Below the pieces are notes generated by a model. It made no database searches and was not told where the DNA came from. It worked only from the letters and a program-made list of their open reading frames with translations. Shown here one piece after another: positions 48,845 to 60,722 of a stretch of 64,000 bases of DNA (position 1 is its first letter; the number at the start of each line of letters is the position of its first letter). Position numbers and translations under genes: made by a program. The stretch is from Immundisolibacter cernigliae (lineage in GTDB: Bacteria > Pseudomonadota > Gammaproteobacteria > Immundisolibacterales > Immundisolibacteraceae). Location: the NCBI RefSeq assembly GCF_001697225.1, contig NZ_CP014671.1, forward strand, positions 1,674,001-1,738,000, written 5' to 3'.

Positions 48845-50122
48845 ATGAGCGACGACAAACGCAGCAGCGACGGCGAGAAGCTCCTGTACTGCTCGTTCTG
48901 CGGCAAGAGCCAGCACGAGGTGCGCAAGCTCATCGCCGGCCCGTCGGTGTTCGTCTGCGACGAGTGCGTCGAGCTGTGCAACGACATCATCCGCGACGAG
49001 GTGGGTGAGAAGGCCGCCGACGAGCGGCGCAAGCGCCTGCCGACCCCGCGCGAGCTGTGCAAGCACCTGGACGATTACGTCATCGGCCAGGAGCAGGCCA
49101 AAAAAATCCTGTCCGTCGCCGTCTACAACCACTACAAGCGCCTCGACGCCGGCCAGCAGAAGGACGAAGTCGAGCTGAGCAAGAGCAACATCCTGCTGGT
49201 CGGGCCGACCGGCTCGGGCAAGACCCTGCTGGCCGAGACCCTGGCGCGCATCCTGAACGTGCCGTTCACGATCGCCGACGCCACCACGCTGACCGAAGCC
49301 GGTTACGTCGGCGAGGATGTCGAGAACATCATCCAGAAGCTGTTGCAGAAGTGCGACTACGACGCCGAGCGGGCGCAGACCGGCATTGTCTACATCGACG
49401 AAATCGACAAGATTTCGCGCAAATCCGACAATCCATCCATCACCCGCGACGTGTCCGGCGAGGGCGTGCAGCAGGCGCTGCTGAAGCTGATCGAGGGCAC
49501 CATCGCCTCGGTGCCGCCGCAGGGCGGGCGCAAGCACCCGCAGCAGGAATTCCTGCAGGTGGACACGCGCAACATCCTGTTCATCTGCGGCGGCGCCTTC
49601 AATGGCCTGGAGAAAATCGTCCAGCAGCGCATGGAGAAAGGCGGCATCGGCTTCTCGGCCGACATCAAGAGCGACGCCGAGAACAAGGACACCAGCCGCC
49701 TGCTGGCCAAGGTCGAACCGCACGACCTGATCCGTTTCGGCCTAATTCCGGAGTTCGTCGGCCGCCTGCCGGTGGTGGCCACGCTCACGGAACTGGACCG
49801 CGAGTCCCTCATTCGCATCCTGACGGATCCCAAGAATGCGCTGGTCAAGCAGTACCAGAAGCTGTTTCGCATGGAAGGCGTGGACCTGGAATTCCGCCCC
49901 GAGGCGCTGGACGCCATCGCCGACAAGGCCATGGAGCGCAAGACCGGCGCCCGCGGCCTGCGCTCGATCCTGGAGCACGCCTTGCTCGACATCATGTTCG
50001 AGCTGCCGTCGATGCGAAACCTGAAAAAGGTCGTCTTCGACGACAACATCTTCAGTGCCGAAGGCAAACCGCTGCTGATCTACGAAGACCCGCCGCTGCA
50101 GCAAAGCGCTGCCGGCGACTGA
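48845..50122 (+). CDS. clpX: ATP-dependent Clp protease ATP-binding subunit ClpX
   Basis: 425 residues. The N-terminal zinc-binding domain ([18 protein letters not shown] and [11 protein letters not shown]) recruits adaptors and substrates. The AAA+ module has Walker [13 protein letters not shown], Walker [11 protein letters not shown], sensor FICGGAF, the ClpP-binding loop IGFSADI in the IGF position, and [12 protein letters not shown]. ClpX unfolds tagged proteins and feeds them to ClpP. The start has GGGTGAGG upstream. Confidence 0.98.
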   Translation: MSDDKRSSDGEKLLYCSFCGKSQHEVRKLIAGPSVFVCDECVELCNDIIRDEVGEKAADERRKRLPTPRELCKHLDDYVIGQEQAKKILSVAVYNHYKRLDAGQQKDEVELSKSNILLVGPTGSGKTLLAETLARILNVPFTIADATTLTEAGYVGEDVENIIQKLLQKCDYDAERAQTGIVYIDEIDKISRKSDNPSITRDVSGEGVQQALLKLIEGTIASVPPQGGRKHPQQEFLQVDTRNILFICGGAFNGLEKIVQQRMEKGGIGFSADIKSDAENKDTSRLLAKVEPHDLIRFGLIPEFVGRLPVVATLTELDRESLIRILTDPKNALVKQYQKLFRMEGVDLEFRPEALDAIADKAMERKTGARGLRSILEHALLDIMFELPSMRNLKKVVFDDNIFSAEGKPLLIYEDPPLQQSAAGD

Positions 50123-50163
50123 AGCCGCCCCCCCGCCCGGTCCGGCAAGCAGCCCGGTCGGGG

Positions 50164-50192
50164 CTTGAGTTCGACCGGCGTCGCCTCCATCT
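50164..50192 (+). promoter_or_regulatory. Heat-shock (sigma-32-type) promoter of lon
   Basis: CTTGAGT (50164-50170), 14 bases, CTCCATCT (50185-50192) match the RpoH -35 and -10 patterns. The 13-mer GACCGGCGTCGCC (50173-50185) is identical to the one in the htpX promoter. The start point would be about 50200, downstream of which only the GTG at 50248 can start lon. Confidence 0.75.
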
Positions 50193-50247
50193 GTTGAGCA
50201 TGGCGGCCGCCCGCGCTGCCCTTCCCCACTGCCGAGGCCTACCCCGG

Positions 50248-52665
50248 GTGACCGACCGTAAGCACAAGCGTCCCGACGCTGATTCCGATTCCCTGACGCT
50301 GCCGGTGTTGCCGCTGCGTGACGTGGTGGTGTTCCCGCACATGGTGATCCCGCTGTTCGTCGGGCGGGAAAAATCGATCACCGCCCTTGAGCTGAGCGAC
50401 GCCCACGACAAGCGGATTTTCCTGGCCGCGCAGAAAGACGCCGGCATGGACGACCCCAAGTCCGAAGACATCTACACCGCCGGCACCGTGGCGCACGTGC
50501 TGCAGATGCTCAAGCTGCCGGACGGCACGGTAAAGGTGCTGGTCGAGGGCATCAGCCGCGCCAGCGTCACCGAATGGTCACAGCGCGACGGCTGTTTCAT
50601 GGCCAAGCTGGCCGTTCCGCAGGCAGCCGAGGTCGATCCCAAGGAAGACACGGTCCTGCAGCGCAGTGTGCTGGAGCAGTTCGAGCAGTACGTGCGCGGC
50701 AGCAAGAAAATTCCGCCCGAGGCGCTGACGGCGCTCGCCGAGATCAACGACTCCTCGCGCCTGGCCGACACCATCGCCGCCCACCTGCCGGTGCGCCTGC
50801 CCAAGAAGCAGGAACTGCTGGAAATCGTCGACGTCGTGCCGCGCCTCGAACATCTGCTGCATTTGCTTGAAACCGAAATCGACCTGCTGCAGGTCGAGAA
50901 GCGCATGCGCGGCCGGGTCAAGCGCCAGATGGAGAAAAGCCAGCGCGAGTACTACCTGAACGAACAGATGCGCGCCATCCAGAAGGAACTGGGTGAACTC
51001 GAAGACGGCAGCAACGACCTGGACGAGCTGGAACGGCGCATCGAGGCTGCCGGCCCGCCCAAGGCGGTACTGGCCAAGGCGCGCAGCGAGCTGGCCAAGC
51101 TGCGGATGATGTCGCCGATGGCGGCCGAAGCCACAGTGGTGCGCAATTACCTCGACTGGATCGTGCAGCTGCCATGGCGCACACGCAGCCGCGTGCGGCG
51201 GGATCTCGATCAGGCCCAGCAGGTGCTGGAGCGGGATCACTACGGCCTGGAGAAGGTCAAGGAGCGCATCCTCGAATATCTGGCCGTGCAGCAGCGCGTG
51301 CGCAAGCTCAAGGGCCCGATCCTGTGTCTGGTCGGCCCGCCGGGCGTGGGCAAGACCTCGCTCGGACGCTCGATCGCCAACGCCACCGGACGCAAGTTCG
51401 CCCGCATGTCGCTCGGCGGCGTGCGCGACGAGGCCGAAATCCGCGGCCATCGGCGCACCTACATCGGCTCCCTGCCGGGCAAGGTGCTACAGAACCTGGC
51501 CAAGGTCGGCACCCGCAATCCGGTGTTCATGCTCGACGAAGTCGACAAGATGGCCATGGATTTTCGCGGCGACCCGGCCTCGGCGCTGCTCGAAGTGCTG
51601 GATCCGGAGCAGAACCACGCCTTCAACGACCATTATCTGGAGGTCGATTACGACCTGTCGGACGTGCTGTTCGTGGCCACCGCCAACACGCTCAACATCC
51701 CCGCGCCGCTGCTGGACCGGATGGAAGTGATCCGCCTGGCAGGCTACACGGAAGACGAGAAGCTGAACATTGCCAAGCGCTACCTGGTGCCCAAGGCGCT
51801 CACCGACAATGGCCTCAAGGACACCGAAATCGCGTTCTCGGACGAGGCGCTGCGGGCCATCATCCAGCTGTACACCCGCGAGGCGGGGGTGCGGAATCTG
51901 GAGCGCGAGATCAACAAGGTCTGTCGCAAGGCCGTGCGCGAGGCGGTGCAGAAGACCCGCAAGGGCAAGCTGCGCATCACGGAAAAGAACCTCGGCGATT
52001 ACCTGGGTGTCCAGCGCTACCGGCCCGGCCTGGCGGATACGCAGAACCGGATCGGCCAGGTCACCGGGCTGGCTTGGACCGAAGTCGGCGGCGAACTGCT
52101 GACGGTGGAAGCCGCCGTCGTCCCCGGCAAGGGCGGTCTGACGCTCACCGGACAGCTGGGCGAAGTCATGCAGGAATCGGTAAAGGCAGCCCTGACCGTG
52201 GTGCGCAGCCGCGCGTCACAGCTGGGAATCACCGCAGAAAGCTTCCAGCAGAACGATTTTCACCTGCATGTACCCGAGGGCGCGATACCCAAGGACGGCC
52301 CCAGTGCCGGCGTCGCCATGGTCACCGCGTTGACCTCCGCCCTGAGCGGCATTCCGGTGCGTGCCGACGTGGCCATGACCGGCGAAATCACCCTGCGCGG
52401 CGAGGTCCTGGCGATCGGCGGCCTGAAGGAAAAACTGCTGGCCGCGCTGCGGGGCGGGATCATCAAGGTATTGATTCCGAAGGACAATGAAAAAGACCTG
52501 GCCGATGTGCCTGAGGACGTGAAGCAGCGCCTCGACATCCAGCCGGTGCAATGGATCGACGAGGTATTCCAGCACGCCCTGACCGCGCTGCCAGGGGCCG
52601 TATCGGTGCCAGTGACGGCGGCGGATACGCCGCCCGCGCCCGCAGAAAGCTACATCGCGCACTGA
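50248..52665 (+). CDS. lon: Lon ATP-dependent protease
   Basis: About 805 residues from the GTG at 50248. The N-terminal substrate domain begins [20 protein letters not shown]. The AAA+ domain has Walker [18 protein letters not shown] and Walker [11 protein letters not shown]. The protease domain has the catalytic dyad Ser686 ([11 protein letters not shown]) and Lys729 ([11 protein letters not shown]). An ATG at 50200 is in frame but coincides with the predicted transcription start of the heat-shock promoter, so the GTG (GAGG about 12 bases upstream) is preferred. The frame stays open through clpX, which is chance. Lon degrades misfolded and specific regulatory proteins. Confidence 0.96.
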   Translation: MTDRKHKRPDADSDSLTLPVLPLRDVVVFPHMVIPLFVGREKSITALELSDAHDKRIFLAAQKDAGMDDPKSEDIYTAGTVAHVLQMLKLPDGTVKVLVEGISRASVTEWSQRDGCFMAKLAVPQAAEVDPKEDTVLQRSVLEQFEQYVRGSKKIPPEALTALAEINDSSRLADTIAAHLPVRLPKKQELLEIVDVVPRLEHLLHLLETEIDLLQVEKRMRGRVKRQMEKSQREYYLNEQMRAIQKELGELEDGSNDLDELERRIEAAGPPKAVLAKARSELAKLRMMSPMAAEATVVRNYLDWIVQLPWRTRSRVRRDLDQAQQVLERDHYGLEKVKERILEYLAVQQRVRKLKGPILCLVGPPGVGKTSLGRSIANATGRKFARMSLGGVRDEAEIRGHRRTYIGSLPGKVLQNLAKVGTRNPVFMLDEVDKMAMDFRGDPASALLEVLDPEQNHAFNDHYLEVDYDLSDVLFVATANTLNIPAPLLDRMEVIRLAGYTEDEKLNIAKRYLVPKALTDNGLKDTEIAFSDEALRAIIQLYTREAGVRNLEREINKVCRKAVREAVQKTRKGKLRITEKNLGDYLGVQRYRPGLADTQNRIGQVTGLAWTEVGGELLTVEAAVVPGKGGLTLTGQLGEVMQESVKAALTVVRSRASQLGITAESFQQNDFHLHVPEGAIPKDGPSAGVAMVTALTSALSGIPVRADVAMTGEITLRGEVLAIGGLKEKLLAALRGGIIKVLIPKDNEKDLADVPEDVKQRLDIQPVQWIDEVFQHALTALPGAVSVPVTAADTPPAPAESYIAH

Positions 52666-52669
52666 TGCG

Positions 52670-52714
52670 AAAAAAACGCTTTGTTGACATGCGTTTTTTG
52701 CCGTTGGTATAACT
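52670..52714 (+). promoter_or_regulatory. hupB promoter overlapping a weak lon terminator
   Basis: TTGACA (52685-52690), 18-base spacer and TATAAC (52709-52714) form a good sigma-70 promoter for hupB. The -35 lies in the loop of an inverted repeat AAAAAACGC (52671-52679) / GCGTTTTTT (52692-52700), which ends in six T and could terminate lon transcripts. One 45-bp stretch thus seems to end one gene and start the next. Confidence 0.65.
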
Positions 52715-52802
52715 CGCCGGCCCATGTCTGGCGCGGGTTTTCCGCGCGTTCTCGGGCGAACAAGACTCAGGGCAACTCAACCACCGACCCAGGGGGACTC
52801 AC

Positions 52803-53075
52803 GTGAATAAATCTGATCTGATCGACGCGATTGCCGACGGCGCCGAAATTTCCAAGGCGGCCGCCGGACGCGCGCTGGACTCGGCCGTTGGCGCCATCAC
52901 CGCAGCGCTCAAGAAGGGCGACACGGTCACTGTCGTAGGTTTTGGCACATTTTCGGTAGGCAAGCGCGGCGCGCGTACCGGTCGCAATCCGCGCACCGGC
53001 CAGCCCATCAAGATCAAGGCCAGCAAGACCGCCAAGTTCAAGGCTGGTAAAGGTCTCAAAGACGGCATAAAATAG
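52803..53075 (+). CDS. hupB: DNA-binding protein HU-beta
   Basis: 90 residues, start codon GTG. The HU/IHF fold is complete: [40 protein letters not shown], and the flexible DNA-binding arm [22 protein letters not shown] with the intercalating Pro. It is a nucleoid protein that bends and wraps DNA. GGGGGACTCAC lies upstream. Placement after lon is conserved in Gammaproteobacteria. Confidence 0.97.
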   Translation: MNKSDLIDAIADGAEISKAAAGRALDSAVGAITAALKKGDTVTVVGFGTFSVGKRGARTGRNPRTGQPIKIKASKTAKFKAGKGLKDGIK

Positions 53076-53088
53076 CGCGTTCTTGCAG

Positions 53089-53161
53089 GGGTGCTTAGCT
53101 CAGCTGGTAGAGCGTCGCCTTTACACGGCGGATGTCGGGAGTTCGATCCTCTCAGCACCCA
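53089..53161 (+). tRNA. tRNA-Val (anticodon TAC)
   Basis: 73 bases. The acceptor stem is GGGTGCT/AGCACCC, D arm TAGCTCAGCTGG, anticodon loop TTTACAC in the stem TCGCC/GGCGG, and T arm with GTTCGATC. The bases after the discriminator A are CCG, so the CCA end is not fully encoded and must be added. Confidence 0.93.
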
Positions 53162-53173
53162 CCGAATGCATCA

Positions 53174-53250
53174 GGAGCGGTAGTTCAGCTGGTTAGAATA
53201 CCGGCCTGTCACGCCGGGGGTCGCGGGTTCAAGTCCCGTCCGCTCCGCCA
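53174..53250 (+). tRNA. tRNA-Asp (anticodon GTC)
   Basis: 77 bases with CCA encoded. The acceptor stem is GGAGCGG/CCGCTCC, anticodon loop CTGTCAC, T arm GTTCAAGT. It lies 12 bp after tRNA-Val, probably in one transcript with hupB. Confidence 0.96.
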
Positions 53251-53343
53251 ATTTGGCGCTACGCCATTTACCAGCCGTGAAGGGTGAAGTCGGTTCCAAC
53301 TGGCTTCACCCTTTGTGTTTTCTGCAACCTGAAAAAACAACCC

Positions 53344-55248
53344 ATGCTGGAACAAATCCGCGAAAAGGCCCCGCGCTGGCTGGTCAGCACGATCCTGGTG
53401 TTGCTGGTCGTGCCCTTTGCGCTGTGGGGCGTCAATTCCTACGTACAGCCAACCGGCAACACCGCCGCGGCGCACGTTGGTGACGCTTCCGTCACTGTCA
53501 GTGCCCTGCAACAGGCCCTGCGCCAGGAAGGGCAACGCCTGCGCCAGAGCCTGGGCGACGCCTATTCACCGGAATTTCTCGACCATCCGGGCACCCGGCG
53601 CGCGGTGCTGGAGCGCCTGATCAACCGCGAGTTGCTGCTGCAGGAGGCCAGTCGGCGGCGTCTGCAGGTGCCCGACACGGCAGTGGCGGCGCTGATCCAG
53701 GCCACGCCGGCCTTTGCCGGAGAAAACGGCTTCGATCGCGCGCTCTACGAGTCGCAGCTGCGCCGCCAGGGGCTCACGCCGGCCGCCTTCGAGGCCGACT
53801 TGCGCAGCTCGCTGGCCTTGCAGCAGATCGAGTCCGGCCTTGCCGAAACGGCATTCATGTCGGCAGCCGAGCTCGATGAGCTGGCCGCACTGTGGTTCGA
53901 GCGGCGCGACCTGCGCCTGGCAACGATCGACTGGCAAAAATTCGCGCCTGCCGCCCCCCCGGACGATGCAACCATCCAGGCCTATTACGACGCGCACAAA
54001 GCCGACTTCCAGACCGCCGAGCAGGTGCGCGTGGCGTACCTGGAACTGAGCCTTGATGCCATGGCAGGTGAACTGGCCATCGACGACGCCATGCTCCAAA
54101 AGCGCTACGAGGAACTCAAGCCCGAGCTCGGCAGCGCCGAGCAGCGCCGGGTTCGGCACATCCTGGTGCGGGTGGCCGAGGATGCGACGCCGCAAGCCGT
54201 CGAGCAGGCACGGCTGAAGGCCGCCGAGCTACGCGCCAAGCTCGTCGCCGGCGCTGATTTCGCAGCGCTGGCCAAGGCCGAGTCAGCCGATCCGGGCTCC
54301 GCCGAGCAGGGTGGCGATCTGGGCTATTTCACGCGCGGCGGCATGACCGCCGCCTTCGACGAGGCGGCGTTCACGCTGGCCAAGAACACCCTGAGCGAAC
54401 CGATCCGCACGCCGTTCGGCTTTCACCTGCTGGAAGTGACCGACATCAAGCCCGGCGCCGTTCCGCCGCTGGCAGAGGTACGCGACAACCTGCGCCAGCA
54501 ACTGCAGCGGGAACTGGCCGAGGAGCGGTTTTTCGCCGCAGCGGAAACCCTGCGCAGCCAGAGCTTCGAACACCCGGACACGCTGGAACCGGCCGCCAAG
54601 GCGTTGGGTCTGCAGGTGCAGGAAATCGGCCCGATTGCGCGCAGCGGCAACACCGGCATCGCTGCCAACCCGGAATTCCTGCGCCATGCCTTCAGCAACG
54701 ACGTCATCGGCGGTGAGAACAGCGAGGTGTTTGAAACCGGCAGCGGGCGCTACGCGGTGCTGCGCGTGACCGACCACACGCCCGCGGCACCGCGTCCACT
54801 GGATGAGGTGAGGGCGGACATCGTCCTGCGCCTGCGCCAACAGGACGGTGCGGCGGCGGCCCGCAAGGCCGGTGAGGCGCTGCTCGAGAAACTGCAGGCC
54901 GGTGAGAACGTCGAGGCGCTCCTGAAACAGCATGGCGCGGAATTCAAGGCGCTGCCTGACGTGGGCCGCGAGGGCACGGAAGGTCTGCCGGCGGCGGTAC
55001 TCAAACAGGCCTTTGCCTTGCCGGTCAGCGACGGCAAACCGGGCCACGGTGGCCTGGCGCTGGATGACGGCAGTTACGCGATCGTCACGGTCACCGGCCG
55101 TCACGCCGGGGCAGCGGCCGCGGATGCCCAGACGCGGGAGGCGCTGCGCACGCAGTTGCTTGCCATTCGGGCCGACCAGACGCTGACCGAACAGCTCACC
55201 GCGCTGCGAGCTCGGTATCCGGTGCGGATCGTCCAGAACCAGCCGTAG
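53344..55248 (+). CDS. ppiD: Membrane-anchored periplasmic folding factor PpiD
   Basis: 634 residues. A single N-terminal membrane helix (WLVSTILVLLVVPFALWGVNSY) anchors it in the inner membrane with a periplasmic body. The SurA-like N-terminal chaperone part includes EFLDHPGTRRAVLERLINRELLLQEA. The parvulin PPIC domain (about 265-365) has RVRHILVRV, SADPGSAEQGGDLGYFTRGG and FGFHLLEVTDI. It assists proteins emerging from the SecYEG channel. The position between hupB and fabI is conserved in pseudomonad-like genomes. The ATG at 53344 opens the usual MLEQIREKA start. Confidence 0.94.
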   Translation: MLEQIREKAPRWLVSTILVLLVVPFALWGVNSYVQPTGNTAAAHVGDASVTVSALQQALRQEGQRLRQSLGDAYSPEFLDHPGTRRAVLERLINRELLLQEASRRRLQVPDTAVAALIQATPAFAGENGFDRALYESQLRRQGLTPAAFEADLRSSLALQQIESGLAETAFMSAAELDELAALWFERRDLRLATIDWQKFAPAAPPDDATIQAYYDAHKADFQTAEQVRVAYLELSLDAMAGELAIDDAMLQKRYEELKPELGSAEQRRVRHILVRVAEDATPQAVEQARLKAAELRAKLVAGADFAALAKAESADPGSAEQGGDLGYFTRGGMTAAFDEAAFTLAKNTLSEPIRTPFGFHLLEVTDIKPGAVPPLAEVRDNLRQQLQRELAEERFFAAAETLRSQSFEHPDTLEPAAKALGLQVQEIGPIARSGNTGIAANPEFLRHAFSNDVIGGENSEVFETGSGRYAVLRVTDHTPAAPRPLDEVRADIVLRLRQQDGAAAARKAGEALLEKLQAGENVEALLKQHGAEFKALPDVGREGTEGLPAAVLKQAFALPVSDGKPGHGGLALDDGSYAIVTVTGRHAGAAAADAQTREALRTQLLAIRADQTLTEQLTALRARYPVRIVQNQP

Positions 55249-55298
55249 CTACCGCCCGCACGCCGCCGGCCCCGCAGAACCGGCGCTGCGACGGCGTA

Positions 55299-56075
55299 TC
55301 AGCCGCCCATGCCGACGATGTTGTAACCGCCGTCGACGTAGGTGATCTCGCCGGTCACGCCGGCCGCCAGGTCCGAGCACAGGAACGCCGCCACGTTGCC
55401 GACGTCCTCGATGCTCACGTTGCGCCGCAGCGGCGCATGGGCCGCATGGTAGTCCAGCATGCTGCGCAGGCCGGAGATGCCGGACGCCGCCAGGGTGCGG
55501 ATCGGCCCGGCCGAGATGCCATTGACGCGGATACCGTCCGGCCCCATGGACGCAGCCAGATAGCGGATGCAGGCCTCGAGGCTCGCCTTGGCCAGCCCCA
55601 TCACGTTGTAATTCGGCAACACCCGCACGGCGCCCAGATAGGTCAGCGCCAGCAGCGCGCCGCCGGGGCGCAGCATCGGCCGGGCGGCCTTGGCCAGCGC
55701 CGCCAGGCTGTAGGCGCTGATGTCGTGCGCCTGGCGAAAACCCTCGCGCGTCACGGCCTCGACAAAGCTGCCCTGCAGTTCCTCGCGCGGCGCGAAGGCG
55801 ACGCTGTGCACCACGATGTCGAAGCCGTCCCAGCGCTGGCCGAGCGCCGCGAAGGCGGCGTCGATCTGCGCGTCGTCGCCGACGTCCAGCGGCAGGGTGA
55901 TGTCGCTGCCGCACTCGGCGGCGAATTCCTCGACCCGCTTGCGCAGCTTGTCGTTCTGATAGGTGAAGGCGAGCTCGGCACCCTGCCGGTGCATCGCCTC
56001 GGCAATGCCGGTAGCAATCGAGCGATCGCTCGCCACACCGACGACAAGCGCCCGTTTGCCGGTCAAAAATCCCAT
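55299..56075 (-). CDS. fabI: Enoyl-[acyl-carrier-protein] reductase FabI
   Basis: 258 residues. NADH-dependent last step of fatty-acid elongation. The FabI-type cofactor motif [13 protein letters not shown] and the active-site spacing Tyr146 (LTYLGAV), Tyr156 (PNYNVMG) and Lys163 are intact, unlike the related SDR at 24177. The C-terminus [15 protein letters not shown] is typical. It is convergent with ppiD. FabI is the triclosan target. Confidence 0.97.
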   Translation of the reverse strand: MGFLTGKRALVVGVASDRSIATGIAEAMHRQGAELAFTYQNDKLRKRVEEFAAECGSDITLPLDVGDDAQIDAAFAALGQRWDGFDIVVHSVAFAPREELQGSFVEAVTREGFRQAHDISAYSLAALAKAARPMLRPGGALLALTYLGAVRVLPNYNVMGLAKASLEACIRYLAASMGPDGIRVNGISAGPIRTLAASGISGLRSMLDYHAAHAPLRRNVSIEDVGNVAAFLCSDLAAGVTGEITYVDGGYNIVGMGG

Positions 56076-56179
56076 CGCGTACCCCCTGCCCTGCGCCTGA
56101 TCGGGCGCGCATTATAGCCGCCGGCCGGTATTCCCCATCTGCCCCCGGCGCCCGGGGCGCTATGGCAGAATCGCCGCCA

Positions 56180-58338
56180 ATGCGCCTTCCCGCCCCGTTT
56201 CGCCTGCTGTTGCCCCTGCTGCTGATCGCGCTGGCCGGCTGTGGCGAGGGGCCCCTGAACAGCCCCTACCCGGCCGCCGAGCAAAACGCGAACACGCTCT
56301 ACGCGGCCTTCGCCGAACGGCCCAAGCACCTCGACCCCGCAGTCGCGTACAGCTCGAACGAGTACGCCTTCATCCAGCAGGTGTATGAGCCGCCGCTGCA
56401 GTACCACTACCTGCGCCGGCCCTTCGCGCTGGTGCCGCTGAGTGCCGCCGAACTGCCCCGCACGACCCTGCTGGACCGCGCCGGCAATGCCCTGCCCGCC
56501 GGCGCCGACCCAGCCGGGGCGGCGGCCAGCATGTACGAAATCCGCATCCAGCCCGGCATCCGCTACGCGCCGCACCCGGCCTTTGCGCGCGCTGACGACG
56601 GTCGGCTGCTTTACCACCGCCTGGACCCGGCGGCGCTCGGACGCATCGACACCCTGGCCGACTTTGCGCAGCGTGCCAGCCGCGAACTGACCGCCGACGA
56701 CTATCTCTATCAGATCAAGCGCCTGGCGAGCCCCCGCGTGCAGTCGCCGATCCGCGGCCTGCTGCAGGCGCACATCGCCGGTTTCGCGCAGCTGTCCGAG
56801 GCGCTGGCGGCTGTCGATGATGACAAGTGGCTGGATCTGCGCCGCTTCGATCTGGCCGGCGTGCAGGCGGTCGACCGCTACACGCTGCGCATTCGCCTGA
56901 CCGACGTCTACCCGCAGTTCACGTACTGGCTGGCGATGCCGTTCTTCGCGCCGCTGCCGTGGGAAGCGGACCGCTTCTACAGCCAGCCGGGCCTGGCTGC
57001 CAAGAACATCAGCCTGGACTGGTACCCGGTCGGTACCGGGCCGTACATGCTCAGCGTGAACGATCCGAACCGGCGCATGGTGCTGGAGCGCAATCCGCTG
57101 TTCCGCGGCGAGCCCTATCCGGCCGATGGCGAGCCGGGCGATGCCGCCGCCGGCCTGCTGGCTGACGCCGGCAAGCCGATGCCGTTCATCGACCGCGCCG
57201 TCTACAGCCTGGAGCGCGAGAGCATTCCGGTGTGGACCAAGTTCCTGCAGGGCTACTACGACCGCTCGGCGGTGGGCCAGGACAGCTTCGACCAGGTGGT
57301 GAACCTGGGCGCCGGGGGCGAGCTCGAACTGACCGACGCCATGCGCTCGCGCGGCATGCGCCTGAGTTCCAGCGTGATGTCGTCGATCTTCTACACCGGC
57401 CTGAACATGCTCGACGACACCGTCGGCGGTGACGGCCCGAAGCCGCGCGCCCTGCGCCAGGCGATTGCCATCGCCATCGACCAGGAAGAATCCATCGCCA
57501 TCTTCCAGAACGGCCTGGGCCTGGCCATGCAGGGGCCGCTGCCGCCCGGCATCTTCGGCTACCGCGACGGCGAGGCCGGCATCAACCGCTACGCCTATGG
57601 CTGGCAGGCGGGCCGGCCGCAGCGCCTGGGCATCGAGCGCGCCCGGGCACTGCTCAAGACGGCCGGTTACCCCAACGGGCGCGATGCCGCCAGCGGCAAG
57701 CCGCTGGTGCTGTACTTCGACTCCATGGCCAGCGGTCCGGACGCCAAGAGCTACATGGACTGGCTGCGCAAGCAATTCGGCAAGCTGGGCGTGCAACTGG
57801 TGGTGCGCAGCACCGACTACAACCGCTTCCAGGACAAGATGCGCCGCGGCCAGGCGCAGATTTACCAATGGGGCTGGAACGCCGACTACCCGGACCCGGA
57901 GAATTTCCTGTTCCTGTTCTATGGCCCCAACGGCAAGGTCAAGCACGGCGGCGAGAACGCCAGCAACTACGCCAATGCCGAGTTCGACCGCGCCTTCGAG
58001 CGCATGCGGGTGCTGCCCAATGGCGCCGAACGCCAGCGCCTGATCGACCGCATGGTCGAGCTGCTGCGCCGCGACGCACCCTGGGTGGCCGGCTTTCACC
58101 CGCAGCAGGTGGTGCTCAATCACGCCTGGACCGCCAACCTGAAACCCAACGACATGGCCACCAACACGCTCAAGTACCAGCGCCTGGATCCGTCCCTGCG
58201 GGCCAGCATGCGGGCGGCCTGGAACAAACCCCGCTGGGCACCGGTCGTGGCCGTCGGCGCGCTGTTGCTGCTGAGCGCGGTGCCGGCGATCCGCCTGTGG
58301 CGCAAACGCCTGCGCGCAAACGCCCACGGCGACCACCC

Positions 58339-58342
<4 letters not shown>
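56180..58342 (+). CDS. Oligopeptide-type ABC transporter substrate-binding lipoprotein with C-terminal membrane helix
   Basis: 720 residues. The lipobox is LIALAGC (Cys21). The body is an SBP_bac_5 fold: NTLYAAFAERPKHLDPAVAYS, WYPVGTGPYMLSVNDPNRRMVLERNP, and YQWGWNADYPDPENFLFLFY. It is larger than the usual 500-550 residues, and the extreme C-terminus adds a membrane segment (WAPVVAVGALLLLSAVPAI) and basic tail RLWRKRLR, so the protein may be held at both ends. It is first of four coupled genes (its stop overlaps the next ATG). AGAATC about 10 bp upstream of the ATG looks like a -10 piece. Substrate is probably peptide-like; not predictable in detail. Confidence 0.85.
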
Positions 58343-59315
<973 letters not shown>

Positions 59316-59316
<1 letters not shown>

Positions 59317-60722
59317 TGACCTGGCCCGTGCAGCCGGTGCTGCTGACCACCGATGTGCTGCTGTGGCTGATCGTGGCCGCCGCCACTGCGCTGCTGTGGC
59401 GGGTGCGCCATACGCCGCGCCTGGCAGCGGCTTTCCGGGCACTGGCGCGCCGACCAATGGCGATGGCCTCGCTGGTGTTTCTGGCGCCTTACGTGGCGGT
59501 CGCACTGCTCGATTCGATTCATTTTCGGCCATCGCTGGCGGACACGCCCGGCGCGTACAGCCCGGTGGTGGAATCCGTGCTGGACCGGCTGCTCCTGCCG
59601 CTGCGCGAGCGCGGCGAGAAGACCTACTCGGCGCCGCTGGCCCTCTACAGCTACGCACGCGAGACGGTCACCGCAGACGACGGCAGCGTGCAGCGGGTGT
59701 TTCCGCGCCTGGAACACGGCGGCGCGCATCTGGCGGATGTCAGCGCCCGCCGTGGCGACATCGTCAAGCGACTGCTGCCGGCGCTGGTCGCGGGCCTGGC
59801 GGTTGGCGCGGCGCTGACGGCGCTGGTCTGCTGGCGCCTGGCGCGTCGCGCGCGGCTGCCGTGGCGCGCTGCCGCCGGCCGCCTGCTGCGGGGCGATACC
59901 GACGTGGCCTGGCGCAGCGCGCTGGTCACGGCCACGCTGCTTGCCATCACCGTCGCCGCCGTGGCTGCGCTGGCCACCGCCTACCACGTGCTGGGCACCG
60001 ACAAGGTCGGTCAGGACGTGCTGTACCTGAGCCTCAAAAGCATCCGCACCGGGGTCATCATCGGCAGCGGCAGCCTGCTGCTGGCGTTGCCGCTGGCGGT
60101 GCTGCTGGGCACCGCGGCCGGTTACTTCGGTGGGCGCGTGGACGATCTGGTGCAGTACCTGTACGCGACGCTGAACGCCATCCCCGGCGTGCTGCTGATC
60201 GCCGCCGCGGTGCTGACGCTGGACCTGTACATGGACCAGCACGTGGCGGCCTTCGCCGACGTGCAGCAGCGGGCCGACCTGCGCCTGACGGCGCTGTGCC
60301 TGATCCTGGGCGCCACCGGCTGGATCGGCCTGTGCCGGCTGCTGCGCGGCGAGGCGCTCAAGCTGCGCGAGCTCGAATACGTGCAGTCGGCGCGCGCACT
60401 CGGGCAGACGCAGTGGCGCATCATCGCCCGCCACCTGTGGCCCAACCTCACGCATCTGGTGCTGCTTACCGCCGTCATCGACTTCAGCGGCCTGGTGCTG
60501 GCCGAGGCAGTGCTGTCCTACGTCGGCGTCGGCGTGGATCCGGGCACCGTGTCGTGGGGCAACATGATCAACACCGCCCGCCTGGAGCTGGCCCGCGAGC
60601 CGGCCGTGTGGTGGTCGCTGGCGGCGGCATTCACCTTCATGCTTGGCCTGGTGCTGCCGGCCAACCTGCTGGCCGATGCCCTGCGCGACGCGCTGGATCC
60701 ACGCCAGGGCGGTAAGCACTGA
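59316..60722 (+). CDS. Oligopeptide-type ABC transporter permease (DppC/OppC-like), enlarged
   Basis: 468 residues, much longer than the usual about 300. The C-terminal about 270 residues are the standard permease: HVLGTDKVGQDVLYLSLKSIRTGVIIG, the EAA loop YVQSARALGQTQWRIIARHLWPNL, and VLSYVGVGVDPGTVSWGNMI. The N-terminal extension contains two extra membrane segments (LLWLIVAAATALLW, MASLVFLAPYVAVALL) and a periplasmic insertion (about 60-140). The ATG at 59316 is used; a GTG one codon earlier is also in frame. Confidence 0.88.

Noticed and set aside
49057..50247. In-frame upstream extension of Lon through clpX
   Set aside because: The extension lies in another frame over clpX and shows no Lon homology; a heat-shock promoter and the GTG at 50248 give the normal N-terminus.
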